A DNA stretch of 64,000 nucleotides from Sporomusa termitida (GTDB lineage Bacteria; Bacillota; Negativicutes; Sporomusales; Sporomusaceae): assembly GCF_007641255.1 (NCBI RefSeq), contig NZ_CP036259.1:2976001-3040000 (forward strand). Reading direction: 5' to 3'. The notes under the pieces are model-generated. The model was not told where the DNA came from. It saw only the letters and a list, made by a program, of their open reading frames with translations, and made no database searches. Shown here piece after piece: positions 17,392 to 24,410 of this stretch (positions are counted from its first letter, which is position 1; each line of letters opens with the position of its first letter). A program made the position numbers and the translations under genes.

Positions 17392-18568
17392 TATAAATCA
17401 ACTCTTCATAGCCGGACGCGGACGCCAGCAGCTCGGCCTTATCCCTGGCCGCCGGGGCCAGGGCCAGTTTGGTGCGCCGGCCGTCTTTACGGCATTGCTG
17501 CGCCGCCTCAATCGCCGGCGAGAGCCGGCCTTCCGCCCAGGCAATATACACCTCCGGCGCCGGCACACTGACACTGATCCCCTGCCGTTCCATCGCCAGC
17601 AGCACCCGTTCAATGCCCAGCGCAAAACCTGTGGCCGGATTGTCAACCCCAAAAGAAGCCAGCATCTTGTCATACCGGCCGCCACCGCAGAGCGGGAAGC
17701 CCAGGCCGGGTGTATAACCTTCCAATACCATGCCGGTATAATAATCAAAATCACGAATAATCCCTAAGTCAAAATTCACATACCGGTCAACACCGTAGCC
17801 GGCCAGCAGCCTGCGGATATCGGCCAGATTGTCCAGAGCCCTGCGGCTAAGGTCATTATTTACCAGCCGGCAGGCCTTGTTCAGCATTTCCTCCTGCCCA
17901 TGGAGCAAAGGGATTTGCTGCAGCAAAGCCTGTGCACCCCGGGTCAAGCCGCTTGTCGCCAAGATTTCACCAAGTCCTACTAAATCCCGTGATACCATAG
18001 CGCATTTGATCTGCTGCTGACACTGCGGGGTTAACCCGCTCTCAGCCATAAGGCCGTTGATAAAATCCACCTGGCCTAAACTGACCTGAAAATTAGCCAG
18101 ACCTGATTCCAGCATGGTTTCCACGGCCAGGGCCACCACCTCGGCATCAGCCGCCGGGCCGGGCGCACCCAAGAGTTCAACCCCGGCCTGATAAAATTCA
18201 CACTGCCGGCCGGCCTGAGCCTGTTCGTGGCGGAATACATTGGTCAGATAAAACAGCCGCAGCGGCAGCGGCCCATCCTTCAGCCTGGTCGCCGCCACGC
18301 GGGCAATGGGCGTAGTCATATCCGGTTTAAGCACTAAAATACGGTTGTTGTTATCAAAAAACTTAAATACATGCTGGTGCATATCACTGCCGGTACCGAC
18401 CGTAAGGGTTTCAATATATTCAAACGTTGGGGTTACCACTTCATCATAGCCCCAACGGGAAAATAGTTCAGCCAGCGAGCCTTCGACAATCCGCTTCTGC
18501 TTAGCTTCCCGCAGCAGCAGGTCCCGGGTACCGTAAGGGATTTGCGGTACAAACTGATTTTTGCTCAT
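17384..18568 (-). CDS. hisZ: ATP phosphoribosyltransferase regulatory subunit HisZ
   Basis: 394 residues, a class II histidyl-tRNA synthetase-like protein lacking the C-terminal anticodon domain of HisRS. Motifs: PYGTRDLLL start, motif 2-like FYLTNVFRHEQAQAGRQCEFYQAG, and GGGRYDKMLASFG with GFALGIERVLLAM. It activates the short HisG. It is separated from hisG by two genes here. It is the second gene of a yerC-hisZ-HD operon. Confidence 0.95.
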   Translation of the reverse strand: MSKNQFVPQIPYGTRDLLLREAKQKRIVEGSLAELFSRWGYDEVVTPTFEYIETLTVGTGSDMHQHVFKFFDNNNRILVLKPDMTTPIARVAATRLKDGPLPLRLFYLTNVFRHEQAQAGRQCEFYQAGVELLGAPGPAADAEVVALAVETMLESGLANFQVSLGQVDFINGLMAESGLTPQCQQQIKCAMVSRDLVGLGEILATSGLTRGAQALLQQIPLLHGQEEMLNKACRLVNNDLSRRALDNLADIRRLLAGYGVDRYVNFDLGIIRDFDYYTGMVLEGYTPGLGFPLCGGGRYDKMLASFGVDNPATGFALGIERVLLAMERQGISVSVPAPEVYIAWAEGRLSPAIEAAQQCRKDGRRTKLALAPAARDKAELLASASGYEELIYIE

Positions 18569-18570
18569 AA

Positions 18571-18888
18571 CTACACCCCCTTTTCGTCAGCCTTATTTCC
18601 CTCTAAATGGCCCAATACTGCCTTGTACCCGTCGGCACCATAATAAAGACAGCGTTTTACCCGGCTGATTGTCGCTGTACTGGCACCGGTCGAGGCCACA
18701 ATATCATCATAAATGACCCCTGCTTTTAATAAGCGAGCCACTTCCAGCCGCTGGGCCATGGCTTTGATCTCGCCGATTGTACAAACATCCTCAAAAAACT
18801 GATAACATTCCTCTTCAGTTTGCAGCGACAAAATACCCTTGAACAACTGATCTGTCAGTTCATCTTTCAATTTGGGATTTACCGGCAT
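18571..18888 (-). CDS. YerC/YecD family TrpR-related DNA-binding protein
   Basis: 105 residues of the TrpR-like YerC/YecD family: LFKGILSLQTEEECYQFFEDVCTIGEIKAMAQRL then the helix-turn-helix IVASTGASTATISRVKRCL. Two bases separate its stop from hisZ. A TrpR-fold repressor beside hisZ, plus a strong palindrome over the hisG promoter, suggests it is the local histidine repressor. The same palindrome is not seen upstream of this gene, so autoregulation by that site is not supported. Confidence 0.88.
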   Translation of the reverse strand: MPVNPKLKDELTDQLFKGILSLQTEEECYQFFEDVCTIGEIKAMAQRLEVARLLKAGVIYDDIVASTGASTATISRVKRCLYYGADGYKAVLGHLEGNKADEKGV

Positions 18889-19041
18889 GCTATGCGCCTC
18901 CCTGTAATACTTGCTATTGATATGCTTAGTTCGCTGTTAACCCGGATTTTCCTTCTTTAATCCTTTTTATCTTTATTTAATTAAAATAGGTTATATAATA
19001 AAATTTGTCTTCTTCACGTAAATAATACATTAATAATCCTG

Positions 19042-19070
19042 TTGACAGATACATTTTGCCATGTTATCAT
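19042..19070 (+). promoter_or_regulatory. Sigma-A promoter of the SAM riboswitch-metQ unit
   Basis: TTGACA (19042-19047), a 17-bp spacer and TATCAT (19065-19070). Transcription should start near 19077, just ahead of the riboswitch. Confidence 0.8.
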
Positions 19071-19090
19071 AAATTTTGTAAATTAAATAT

Positions 19091-19198
19091 ACTCATCAAG
19101 AGCTGGCTGAGGGAATGGCCCTATGACGCCGCGGCAACCATCGCGCAGGTGAAACGGTGCCAATTCCAACAGGATTAACTCCTGACAGATGAAGAACT
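19091..19198 (+). ncRNA. SAM-I (S-box) riboswitch
   Basis: Classic S-box features in order: P1 5' arm CTCATC, AGAGCTGGCTGAGGGA, GGCCCTATGA, the GCGGCAACC core, then CAGGTGAAACGGTGCCAATTCC, and the 3' arm GATGAAG. It binds S-adenosylmethionine. An antiterminator can form between GAAGAACTGG (19191-19200) and CCAGCCTCTTC (19205-19215), exclusive with the terminator that follows. High SAM should therefore switch the downstream metQ off. Confidence 0.96.
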
Positions 19199-19206
19199 GG
19201 ACAACC

Positions 19207-19241
19207 AGCCTCTTCACACTGTCGGAGAGGCTTTAATTATT
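19207..19241 (+). terminator. Riboswitch-controlled intrinsic terminator
   Basis: A stem AGCCTCT (19207-19213) with AGAGGCT (19226-19232) is followed by TTAATTATT. Its left arm also takes part in the antiterminator, giving SAM-dependent attenuation before metQ. Confidence 0.85.
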
Positions 19242-19320
19242 GGCCATGGAGGGAGGACCGCAAATCACTTCTGCCTGCTGTCAACAACCACATTATATTT
19301 TTATCCGGGAGGAATAATGT

Positions 19321-20142
19321 ATGAAAAAAATTACCTTATTACTGATTACAGTCTTATTGGCATTATCCGCGTTTATCAGCGGCTGCGGCGGCAAAGAGAC
19401 CCCGGCGCCGGCAGCTGTGGAAAAAAAGACGGTTAAGGTTGGCGCTACCGCTGTACCGCACGCCGAGATTCTCAATGTGATCAAGCCGGTTTTGGAAAAA
19501 GACGGAATTAATCTGGTTATTGTCGAAATGAGCGACTATGTCCGGCCGAACATTGCCGTGGCCGAAAAAGAGCTTGACGCCAATTTCTTTCAGCACATTC
19601 CTTACCTGACAAAATTCAGCAGCGAGCGTAATTTGGATCTAACCTATACCGCCGCCGTACATATCGAGCCAATGGGCATCTATTCCAAGAAAATCAAAAG
19701 CCTGGATGAGCTGCAAAGCGGTGCCCAGGTTGCCATTCCTAACGACCCTACCAACGGCGGCCGGGCGTTAGCCCTTTTAGAAAAAGCCGGCATTATTAAA
19801 CTGAAAGACGGTGCAGGGATTAATGCCACGGTAAAAGATATCGCAGAAAACCCCAAAAACGTTAAAATCAGCGAACTGGAAGCTCCCCAGCTGCCGCGCG
19901 CCCTGGACGACGTTGCTTTAGCGGTTATCAATACCAATTATGCCCTGGAGGCAAAACTGGTCCCGGCCAAAGATGCCCTTTTTATTGAGCAGAAAGACTC
20001 GCCTTATGTCAACATTCTGGCCGTCCGCAAAGGGGATGAAACCCGCCCTGAAATTCAAACGCTGACCAAAGCCCTGACTTCTGAGGAAGTTAAAAAATTC
20101 ATCAACGAAAAATATCAGGGCGCCATTGTCCCGGCCTTCTAA
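19321..20142 (+). CDS. metQ: Methionine ABC transporter substrate-binding lipoprotein MetQ/NlpA
   Basis: 273 residues. A lipoprotein signal ends FISGC with the lipidated Cys at residue 22. The NlpA/MetQ fold is clear: KVGATAVPHAEIL, ELDANFFQHIPYL, IAIPNDPTNGGRALALLEKAG-like segment, and a C-terminal YVNILAVR. GGGAGGA lies seven bases before the ATG. It is controlled by the SAM riboswitch, which supports methionine rather than another substrate. No metN ATPase or metI permease follows: a terminator lies directly after the stop, so the partners must be elsewhere. Confidence 0.95.
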   Translation: MKKITLLLITVLLALSAFISGCGGKETPAPAAVEKKTVKVGATAVPHAEILNVIKPVLEKDGINLVIVEMSDYVRPNIAVAEKELDANFFQHIPYLTKFSSERNLDLTYTAAVHIEPMGIYSKKIKSLDELQSGAQVAIPNDPTNGGRALALLEKAGIIKLKDGAGINATVKDIAENPKNVKISELEAPQLPRALDDVALAVINTNYALEAKLVPAKDALFIEQKDSPYVNILAVRKGDETRPEIQTLTKALTSEEVKKFINEKYQGAIVPAF

Positions 20143-20150
20143 CCAGTAGT

Positions 20151-20199
20151 AAAAAAAGGCTTGCACCCTTTCGCAGAGAAAGAGGCGCAAGCCTTTTTT
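20151..20199 (+). terminator. Rho-independent terminator after metQ
   Basis: AAAAAAGGCTTGC pairs with GCAAGCCTTTTTT across a 22-base middle section; T-rich 3' side. It closes the single-gene metQ unit. Confidence 0.9.
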
Positions 20200-20200
20200 G

Positions 20201-20241
20201 GGTCTGCCAGAACTCATAAATGAATTCTGTGGAAATAAGAA
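20201..20241. repeat. 41-bp palindromic intergenic repeat, copy A
   Basis: Matches 24317-24357 at 36 of 41 positions. Its core CAGAACTCATAAATGAATTCTG (20208-20229) is an inverted repeat with one mismatch. Against copy B, one stem pair changes from C-G to T-A in a compensating way, as expected of a selected structure. Dispersed intergenic element; function unknown. Confidence 0.6.
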
Positions 20242-20592
20242 TTTATAAGTTTTGACAGGCTAACAGTCCTATAGACTGCAGGGAACCAAGATTCAATGCC
20301 GGACTTGAGCAAGGGGAAGGGGCCCCCGTAACCCCGGTAACCCACCGGCCATTGCCGGAAAAAGCGTTCCGCAGGAGAAAAGCCGGGCGGTATTCCGTTA
20401 AAAAATCCGTCTGTTTGAGCGCAGCGAGTTTACGGATTTTAGGAATACTGTCCGGCTTTTCAGCTTTTGGAGGCTTCGGGCCTAGACCTTTTGTTACTTT
20501 ACTATGAAAACATCTCCTATGTGTCAGAAAAAAAGGGCGCACAAATACAAGCCTTATAGTCTAGGGCCCAAAAATTTATGGTATGTAGGCAA
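20242..20592. other. Gene-poor intergenic stretch with structured segments
   Basis: No convincing gene. A minus-strand frame of 99 codons (20542-20243) is open but rich in Pro/Lys/Arg, lacks a ribosome site and resembles no domain. The nucleotide sequence contains GCCGGGCGGTATTCC facing GGAATACTGTCCGGC (about 20384-20398 and 20442-20456), a near-perfect 15-bp inverted repeat around a 43-bp middle. That suggests a large structured repeat element rather than coding DNA. Confidence 0.5.
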
Positions 20593-20823
20593 TTAGGCCG
20601 TAGCTGTGGTGGGGAGCTCCCAACCCAAAGCCGCTAATTTTTTCAAATATGATTGTATTTTCTTCTCCCGGTTAAATCGATTGTAATACTCGGAACCTAA
20701 CTCTCGATAAGGAACGCCTGTTTTTAGTATGTGGTAGATCGCTATCAGTAGGGAATGGGCGACAGCTACGGCGGCTCTGCTCTCCCGAATGAGCTGGACA
20801 ATATGTGGTTCAAGCAGGAAGTC
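20593..20823 (-). pseudogene. IS110-family transposase remnant (C-terminal end)
   Basis: The minus strand encodes 76 residues ending in a stop at 20593. They include AAVAVAHSLLIAIYHIL, GVPYRELGSEYYNRFNR and SYLKKLAALGW, which are the C-terminal signature of IS110/IS1111 transposases (Transposase_20 end). The DEDD catalytic N-terminal part is missing; upstream (20824-21036) there is no continuation and no gene. It marks an old insertion and deletion event. Confidence 0.8.
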
Positions 20824-21036
20824 ATATCAATTTTGGGGTCGAGTTCTTAGCTCAAAAAGTATCGACCTTATGCCACACTTTAATTATACGACATTGTTTT
20901 CGTTTATGGTGATGCTACTGCGCGCGTTGCATCTGATTTTGGGGCGATGCCAAAAGTAAAATTATTCCCTTGTATTTCAAAAGTAACTGCTATACGCACA
21001 GCCTGCAAGACCACGTCAGGGGTTTTCTTGTTGCAT

Positions 21037-21627
21037 TCAACGCGCCACAACACCATAGAGAAAAATATCGGCAATATTATTAGCATTCGCCTCAATCGAA
21101 TCGGCCTGGGCATCGACAAAGCCCTGAAAAACCATCATTACGATGACACTAAACAGCCCGTGGGCCGCTTTATGCACATCACACGGGCGAATAGCCCCCT
21201 GCTCAATTCCGGCTTGCAAAATCGTTTCCAGTACGCCAATGGTATGGACAAATCTTTCCCGGTATTTTTCGCGCTGGGCCGCAGTAAAATTTGTTGATTC
21301 CTCATGGCCCAGACCGCGCATTTCATGCATGAGCACCCGCCATAAATCGGCATTAGCGACATAAAACTCTAAAAACACCTTGATCACTTTTTTTATTTTG
21401 ATGAGCGGCACTTCATCAAGACCGGCCAGCCGGTTGAGCTCAGTTTCAAATTTTGCGCTGCGCTCTTTGACCAGGGTATAAAAAAGCTGCTCTTTACTGG
21501 CAAAATAATTATATACCGTGCCTTTGCCGGTATCCGCCATGGCAATAATCTCATCCACAGTGGCCCGGTGATATCCCTTATGGGAAAAAACAGTATAGGC
21601 GGCATCCAGTATTTGCTGTCGTTTCAT
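21037..21627 (-). CDS. TetR-family transcriptional regulator
   Basis: 196 residues. N-terminal TetR helix-turn-helix: ILDAAYTVFSHKGYHRATVDEIIAMADTGKGTVYNYFASKEQLF. The remaining alpha-helical domain is the ligand/dimer part, of the YsiA/FadR-like size class. It follows the DUF456 gene by 13 bp as the last gene of the ydcF-like/purD/DUF456/tetR series. Its target is unknown. Confidence 0.9.
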   Translation of the reverse strand: MKRQQILDAAYTVFSHKGYHRATVDEIIAMADTGKGTVYNYFASKEQLFYTLVKERSAKFETELNRLAGLDEVPLIKIKKVIKVFLEFYVANADLWRVLMHEMRGLGHEESTNFTAAQREKYRERFVHTIGVLETILQAGIEQGAIRPCDVHKAAHGLFSVIVMMVFQGFVDAQADSIEANANNIADIFLYGVVAR

Positions 21628-21640
21628 ATGGTTCCTCCTG

Positions 21641-22159
21641 TCACCCTGCCCACGTTAGCCTGGAAATAATCAGCGCCACCATCCCGATGGCTATCGCTAA
21701 TTTGAAGATAAGACCCAATGCCTGACCGACAACAATGCTTTTTGCCACCCGTCCAGCCTTTTCCCGGTTGCCTGTAGCCGCATATTCTGCCAGATAGCCG
21801 GCGGCAAAAGAACCGCCGACGGCCCCGGCAATGGAACCCAGGCCCGGCATTATCCCCGTACCAAGGATCCCGCCGGCGATACCGCCGATAAAGGCGACTA
21901 TGATCGCCGTTTTCGAGGCATTTTCCTTTTTTGCCCCTAACGAACCGGCTACAAACTCAACCAGCTCCCCGGCCAGTACGGCGCCAAACAGAATGAGTAA
22001 GGCCGTATTATTCATAGCGGCAAAGGGTGCCAGATAACCATAACCCAGGGCCACGAAAAAAATCAGCCAATTCCCGGGTAAGCCGATAACAGTTAAGCCA
22101 ATGCCAATAACAGTCACAACAATGACCAGTAAATTAATGGCTGTTAAACCAGCATCCAA
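21641..22159 (-). CDS. DUF456 membrane protein
   Basis: About 172 residues with five to six hydrophobic segments. The DUF456 pattern is present: GLTVIGLPGNWLIFFVALGYGY near the start, FGAVLAGELVEFVAGSLGAKK, then a glycine-rich GGIAGGILGTGIMPGLGSIAGAVGGSFAAGYLAEY. I prefer the TTG at 22159 because AGAAGGAG lies eight bases upstream. An ATG at 22186 directly abuts the purD stop but has no ribosome site of its own. Function unknown. Confidence 0.8.
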   Translation of the reverse strand: MDAGLTAINLLVIVVTVIGIGLTVIGLPGNWLIFFVALGYGYLAPFAAMNNTALLILFGAVLAGELVEFVAGSLGAKKENASKTAIIVAFIGGIAGGILGTGIMPGLGSIAGAVGGSFAAGYLAEYAATGNREKAGRVAKSIVVGQALGLIFKLAIAIGMVALIISRLTWAG

Positions 22160-22186
22160 AGTATGCACTCCTTCTGCACCCTGCAT

Positions 22187-23458
22187 TTACTTCCGGTTGA
22201 ACGCCCGGTGAGCAATGTCGTTACGATATTGCATGCCGGCAAACTTTATCTCAGACACAGCCTGGTAGACCTTGGCCACTGCCGCCTGAATATCATTGGC
22301 TACCGCAGTCACGCCCAGCACCCGGCCGCCATTGGTTACAATCCGGCCGTCTTTGCAGCCTGTCCCGGCATGAAAAGCGATGGCCCCCTGGGCCTGGACC
22401 CGATCAAGACCGCTGATAGGATCACCTTTGGTATAGCTGCCGGGATACCCGTCAGCGGCCAGTACCACACACACGGCGGCTTGGTTTGCCCATTCCAGCG
22501 TGATATCTGCCAGCCGTTCGTCGACACAGGCTTCCATAACAGCAACCAAATCACTGTTCAGGAGCGGCAGCACAACCTGGGTTTCCGGATCGCCAAACCG
22601 GGCATTAAACTCAATGACCTTGGGTCCTTGTTCAGTAATTATTAAGCCCGCATACAAACAGCCTTTATAGATAATCCCCTCCTGGCGCAGGGCATCCACC
22701 ACCCGCTGCAATACCTCCCGCGTTACCTGCGCCCGCACCGCCTCGGTAACCACCGGCGCCGGCGCGTAGGTGCCCATCCCGCCGGTATTGGGCCCCTGAT
22801 CATTATCAAATATCCGCTTATGATCCTGGGCGGCGATCATGGGCGCGACGGTAAAACCGTCAGTAAAGGCCAGCAGCGAGGCCTCTTCCCCTGCCAGATA
22901 CTCTTCAATAACCACCAGATTGCCGGCACTGCCAAAGGCCTTATCCTGCATAATCATAGTCACTGCCGCAATTGCCTCTTCCACAGTCATGGCGACAACA
23001 ACGCCCTTACCGGCAGCCAGGCCGTCAGCTTTTACCACAATCGGCGCCCCCTGCTCCTGTATGTAGGCAATGGCCTTCTCCGCATCGGCAAAGGCGGCGG
23101 AGGCCGCAGCCGGAATGTTGTATTTATGCATAATCCCTTTGGCAAAAGCCTTGGAACCTTCTAATTGCGCCGCCTGCCGGGACGGGCCGAATACTTTAAG
23201 ATTAAGAGCGGTAAAATGGTCGACAAGGCCATTGGTCAAGGGCAGTTCAGGCCCGACCACGGTTAAACCGATGTCATGGGCTAAGGCAAATCTGCCTAAG
23301 GCTTCATTATCAGTTATATCCAGCGCCACACACTCTGCCAGCGAAGCCAGGCCGGGATTCCCCGGCACACAGTATAGCTTCTCCACCCGGGGACTCTGTT
23401 TCAGTTTCCAGGCTAAAGCGTGTTCACGCCCGCCGCCGCCAATAAGTAAAATATTCAA
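22187..23458 (-). CDS. purD: Phosphoribosylamine-glycine ligase
   Basis: 423 residues, an ATP-grasp enzyme of purine synthesis that joins phosphoribosylamine and glycine. Motifs: NILLIGGGGREHALAWKL start, APIVVKADGLAAGKGVVVA, VIEEYLAGEEASLLAF, NTGGMGTYAPAP and VIEFNARFGDPETQVVLP. It is detached from other pur genes here, lying between a YdcF-like gene and a DUF456 gene on the same strand. Confidence 0.97.
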   Translation of the reverse strand: MNILLIGGGGREHALAWKLKQSPRVEKLYCVPGNPGLASLAECVALDITDNEALGRFALAHDIGLTVVGPELPLTNGLVDHFTALNLKVFGPSRQAAQLEGSKAFAKGIMHKYNIPAAASAAFADAEKAIAYIQEQGAPIVVKADGLAAGKGVVVAMTVEEAIAAVTMIMQDKAFGSAGNLVVIEEYLAGEEASLLAFTDGFTVAPMIAAQDHKRIFDNDQGPNTGGMGTYAPAPVVTEAVRAQVTREVLQRVVDALRQEGIIYKGCLYAGLIITEQGPKVIEFNARFGDPETQVVLPLLNSDLVAVMEACVDERLADITLEWANQAAVCVVLAADGYPGSYTKGDPISGLDRVQAQGAIAFHAGTGCKDGRIVTNGGRVLGVTAVANDIQAAVAKVYQAVSEIKFAGMQYRNDIAHRAFNRK

Positions 23459-23479
23459 AATACCACTCCTCAGAATTCA

Positions 23480-24292
23480 TTAAAACCAGTTAACAGCCAT
23501 AAGGCCGAGATACTCTTTGACAGCCAGCTGCGAATTATAGAACGCATCCGCCCGGGGCCACAGCTGATGCCATTCAAAAATAAACTTTGTATTCGTTTGG
23601 TAATCGGTGGGATAGGGCACCACTGCCACCTGATATTTAGCAAAATGCGCCACAGACCGCTTCATATGGAACGCGGAGGTCACCAGGATCGGGCTGGTAA
23701 ACCCCTCCGCCGCCAAAATCATTGTCGTATATTTGGCATTGTCGGCGGTATTAAGGCTCTGTCCTTCCACAATAATTTTATCGGCGGCAATCCCCAGTCC
23801 CAGCAGAATATGCCTGGCAATTTCCGCCTCTTTGCCGGTATTGGCAAACACCTGGCCGCCGGATATGATAACAGGCGCCCCGGTTATATAATGCAGCTGC
23901 GCTGCCGTCAGCAGCCGGTTGGCAGCAAAGCCTGTCAAATGCCCCTGGCCATGAACATTAGGGGTATCTGCCGTTGCCCCGCCCCCCAGCATCACTATAA
24001 CATCCCCGCTGATGCGCGGTGGCGGCTGGTAACGGCTTTCCAGCGACCGCATCAGCCAGTCACCGACCAACGGAATGGAAATCAGGTACAGCAGGACGGC
24101 GATTACCGCCAGCGCCCCAGCCCCCTGCTGCCGGCGCCTGTACAGCCCCAGGCAGAGCATTGTCAAAATGGCAATAAACAAACCGGGCGGCAGCAGAAAG
24201 GTTATATACAGGAACTTAATCAAGACTAACACGGCAACATACCCCGCTTCGCAGATGGCAGAAAGACTTTTACCGGCAGGCCTGCCAGGCAA
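23480..24292 (-). CDS. YdcF/ElyC-like DUF218 membrane protein
   Basis: Up to 270 residues: two N-terminal membrane segments (LIKFLYITFLLPPGLFIAIL and GALAVIAVLLYLISIPLV) and a DUF218 domain (DVIVMLGGGA, APVIISGGQ, ILVTSAFHMKRSVAHF). DUF218 proteins such as ElyC and SanA affect envelope integrity. The ATG at 24292 lies inside a palindromic repeat (24261-24301) and has no ribosome site. The real start may be an alternative codon near 24231. Followed by purD after 21 bp. Confidence 0.8.
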   Translation of the reverse strand: MPGRPAGKSLSAICEAGYVAVLVLIKFLYITFLLPPGLFIAILTMLCLGLYRRRQQGAGALAVIAVLLYLISIPLVGDWLMRSLESRYQPPPRISGDVIVMLGGGATADTPNVHGQGHLTGFAANRLLTAAQLHYITGAPVIISGGQVFANTGKEAEIARHILLGLGIAADKIIVEGQSLNTADNAKYTTMILAAEGFTSPILVTSAFHMKRSVAHFAKYQVAVVPYPTDYQTNTKFIFEWHQLWPRADAFYNSQLAVKEYLGLMAVNWF

Positions 24293-24301
24293 AAGTCTTT
24301 C
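24261..24301. repeat. Long perfect-armed intergenic hairpin
   Basis: Arms GAAAGACTTTT (24261-24271) and AAAAGTCTTTC (24291-24301) enclose an inner palindrome GGCAGGCCTGCC (24275-24286). No T-tail follows on either strand in the usual form. It overlaps the first codons of the longest YdcF-like frame. Confidence 0.6.
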
Positions 24302-24316
24302 GTGCTGTTATTTCTT

Positions 24317-24357
24317 GGTCTACCAGAATTTATAAATAAATTCTGTGGACATAAGAA
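24317..24357. repeat. 41-bp palindromic intergenic repeat, copy B
   Basis: Second copy of the element at 20201-20241. Its core CAGAATTTATAAATAAATTCTG (24324-24345) is a perfect 10-bp inverted repeat. It lies between the ydcF-like gene and glnS, beside a GTCCTAAAGGAC palindrome at about 24394. Confidence 0.6.
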
Positions 24358-24410
24358 CGAATATACCCTACAGGGCACAGGCGGCTTCTGCCATCGTCCT
24401 AAAGGACTCG

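Noticed and set aside
18889-19041. Copy of the hisG palindrome upstream of yerC-hisZ
   Set aside because: Only AT-rich sequence and weak self-complementary stretches are visible; the GTGTTAATATA arm is not present.
20243-20542. 99-codon open frame on the minus strand as a gene
   Set aside because: No ribosome site, no recognisable domain, low-complexity Lys/Pro composition and underlying inverted repeats fit a non-coding element better.
20890-21297. Plus-strand frame overlapping the end of tetR as a gene
   Set aside because: Most of it is antisense to the well-supported TetR gene, and the upstream part shows no start signal or known domain.
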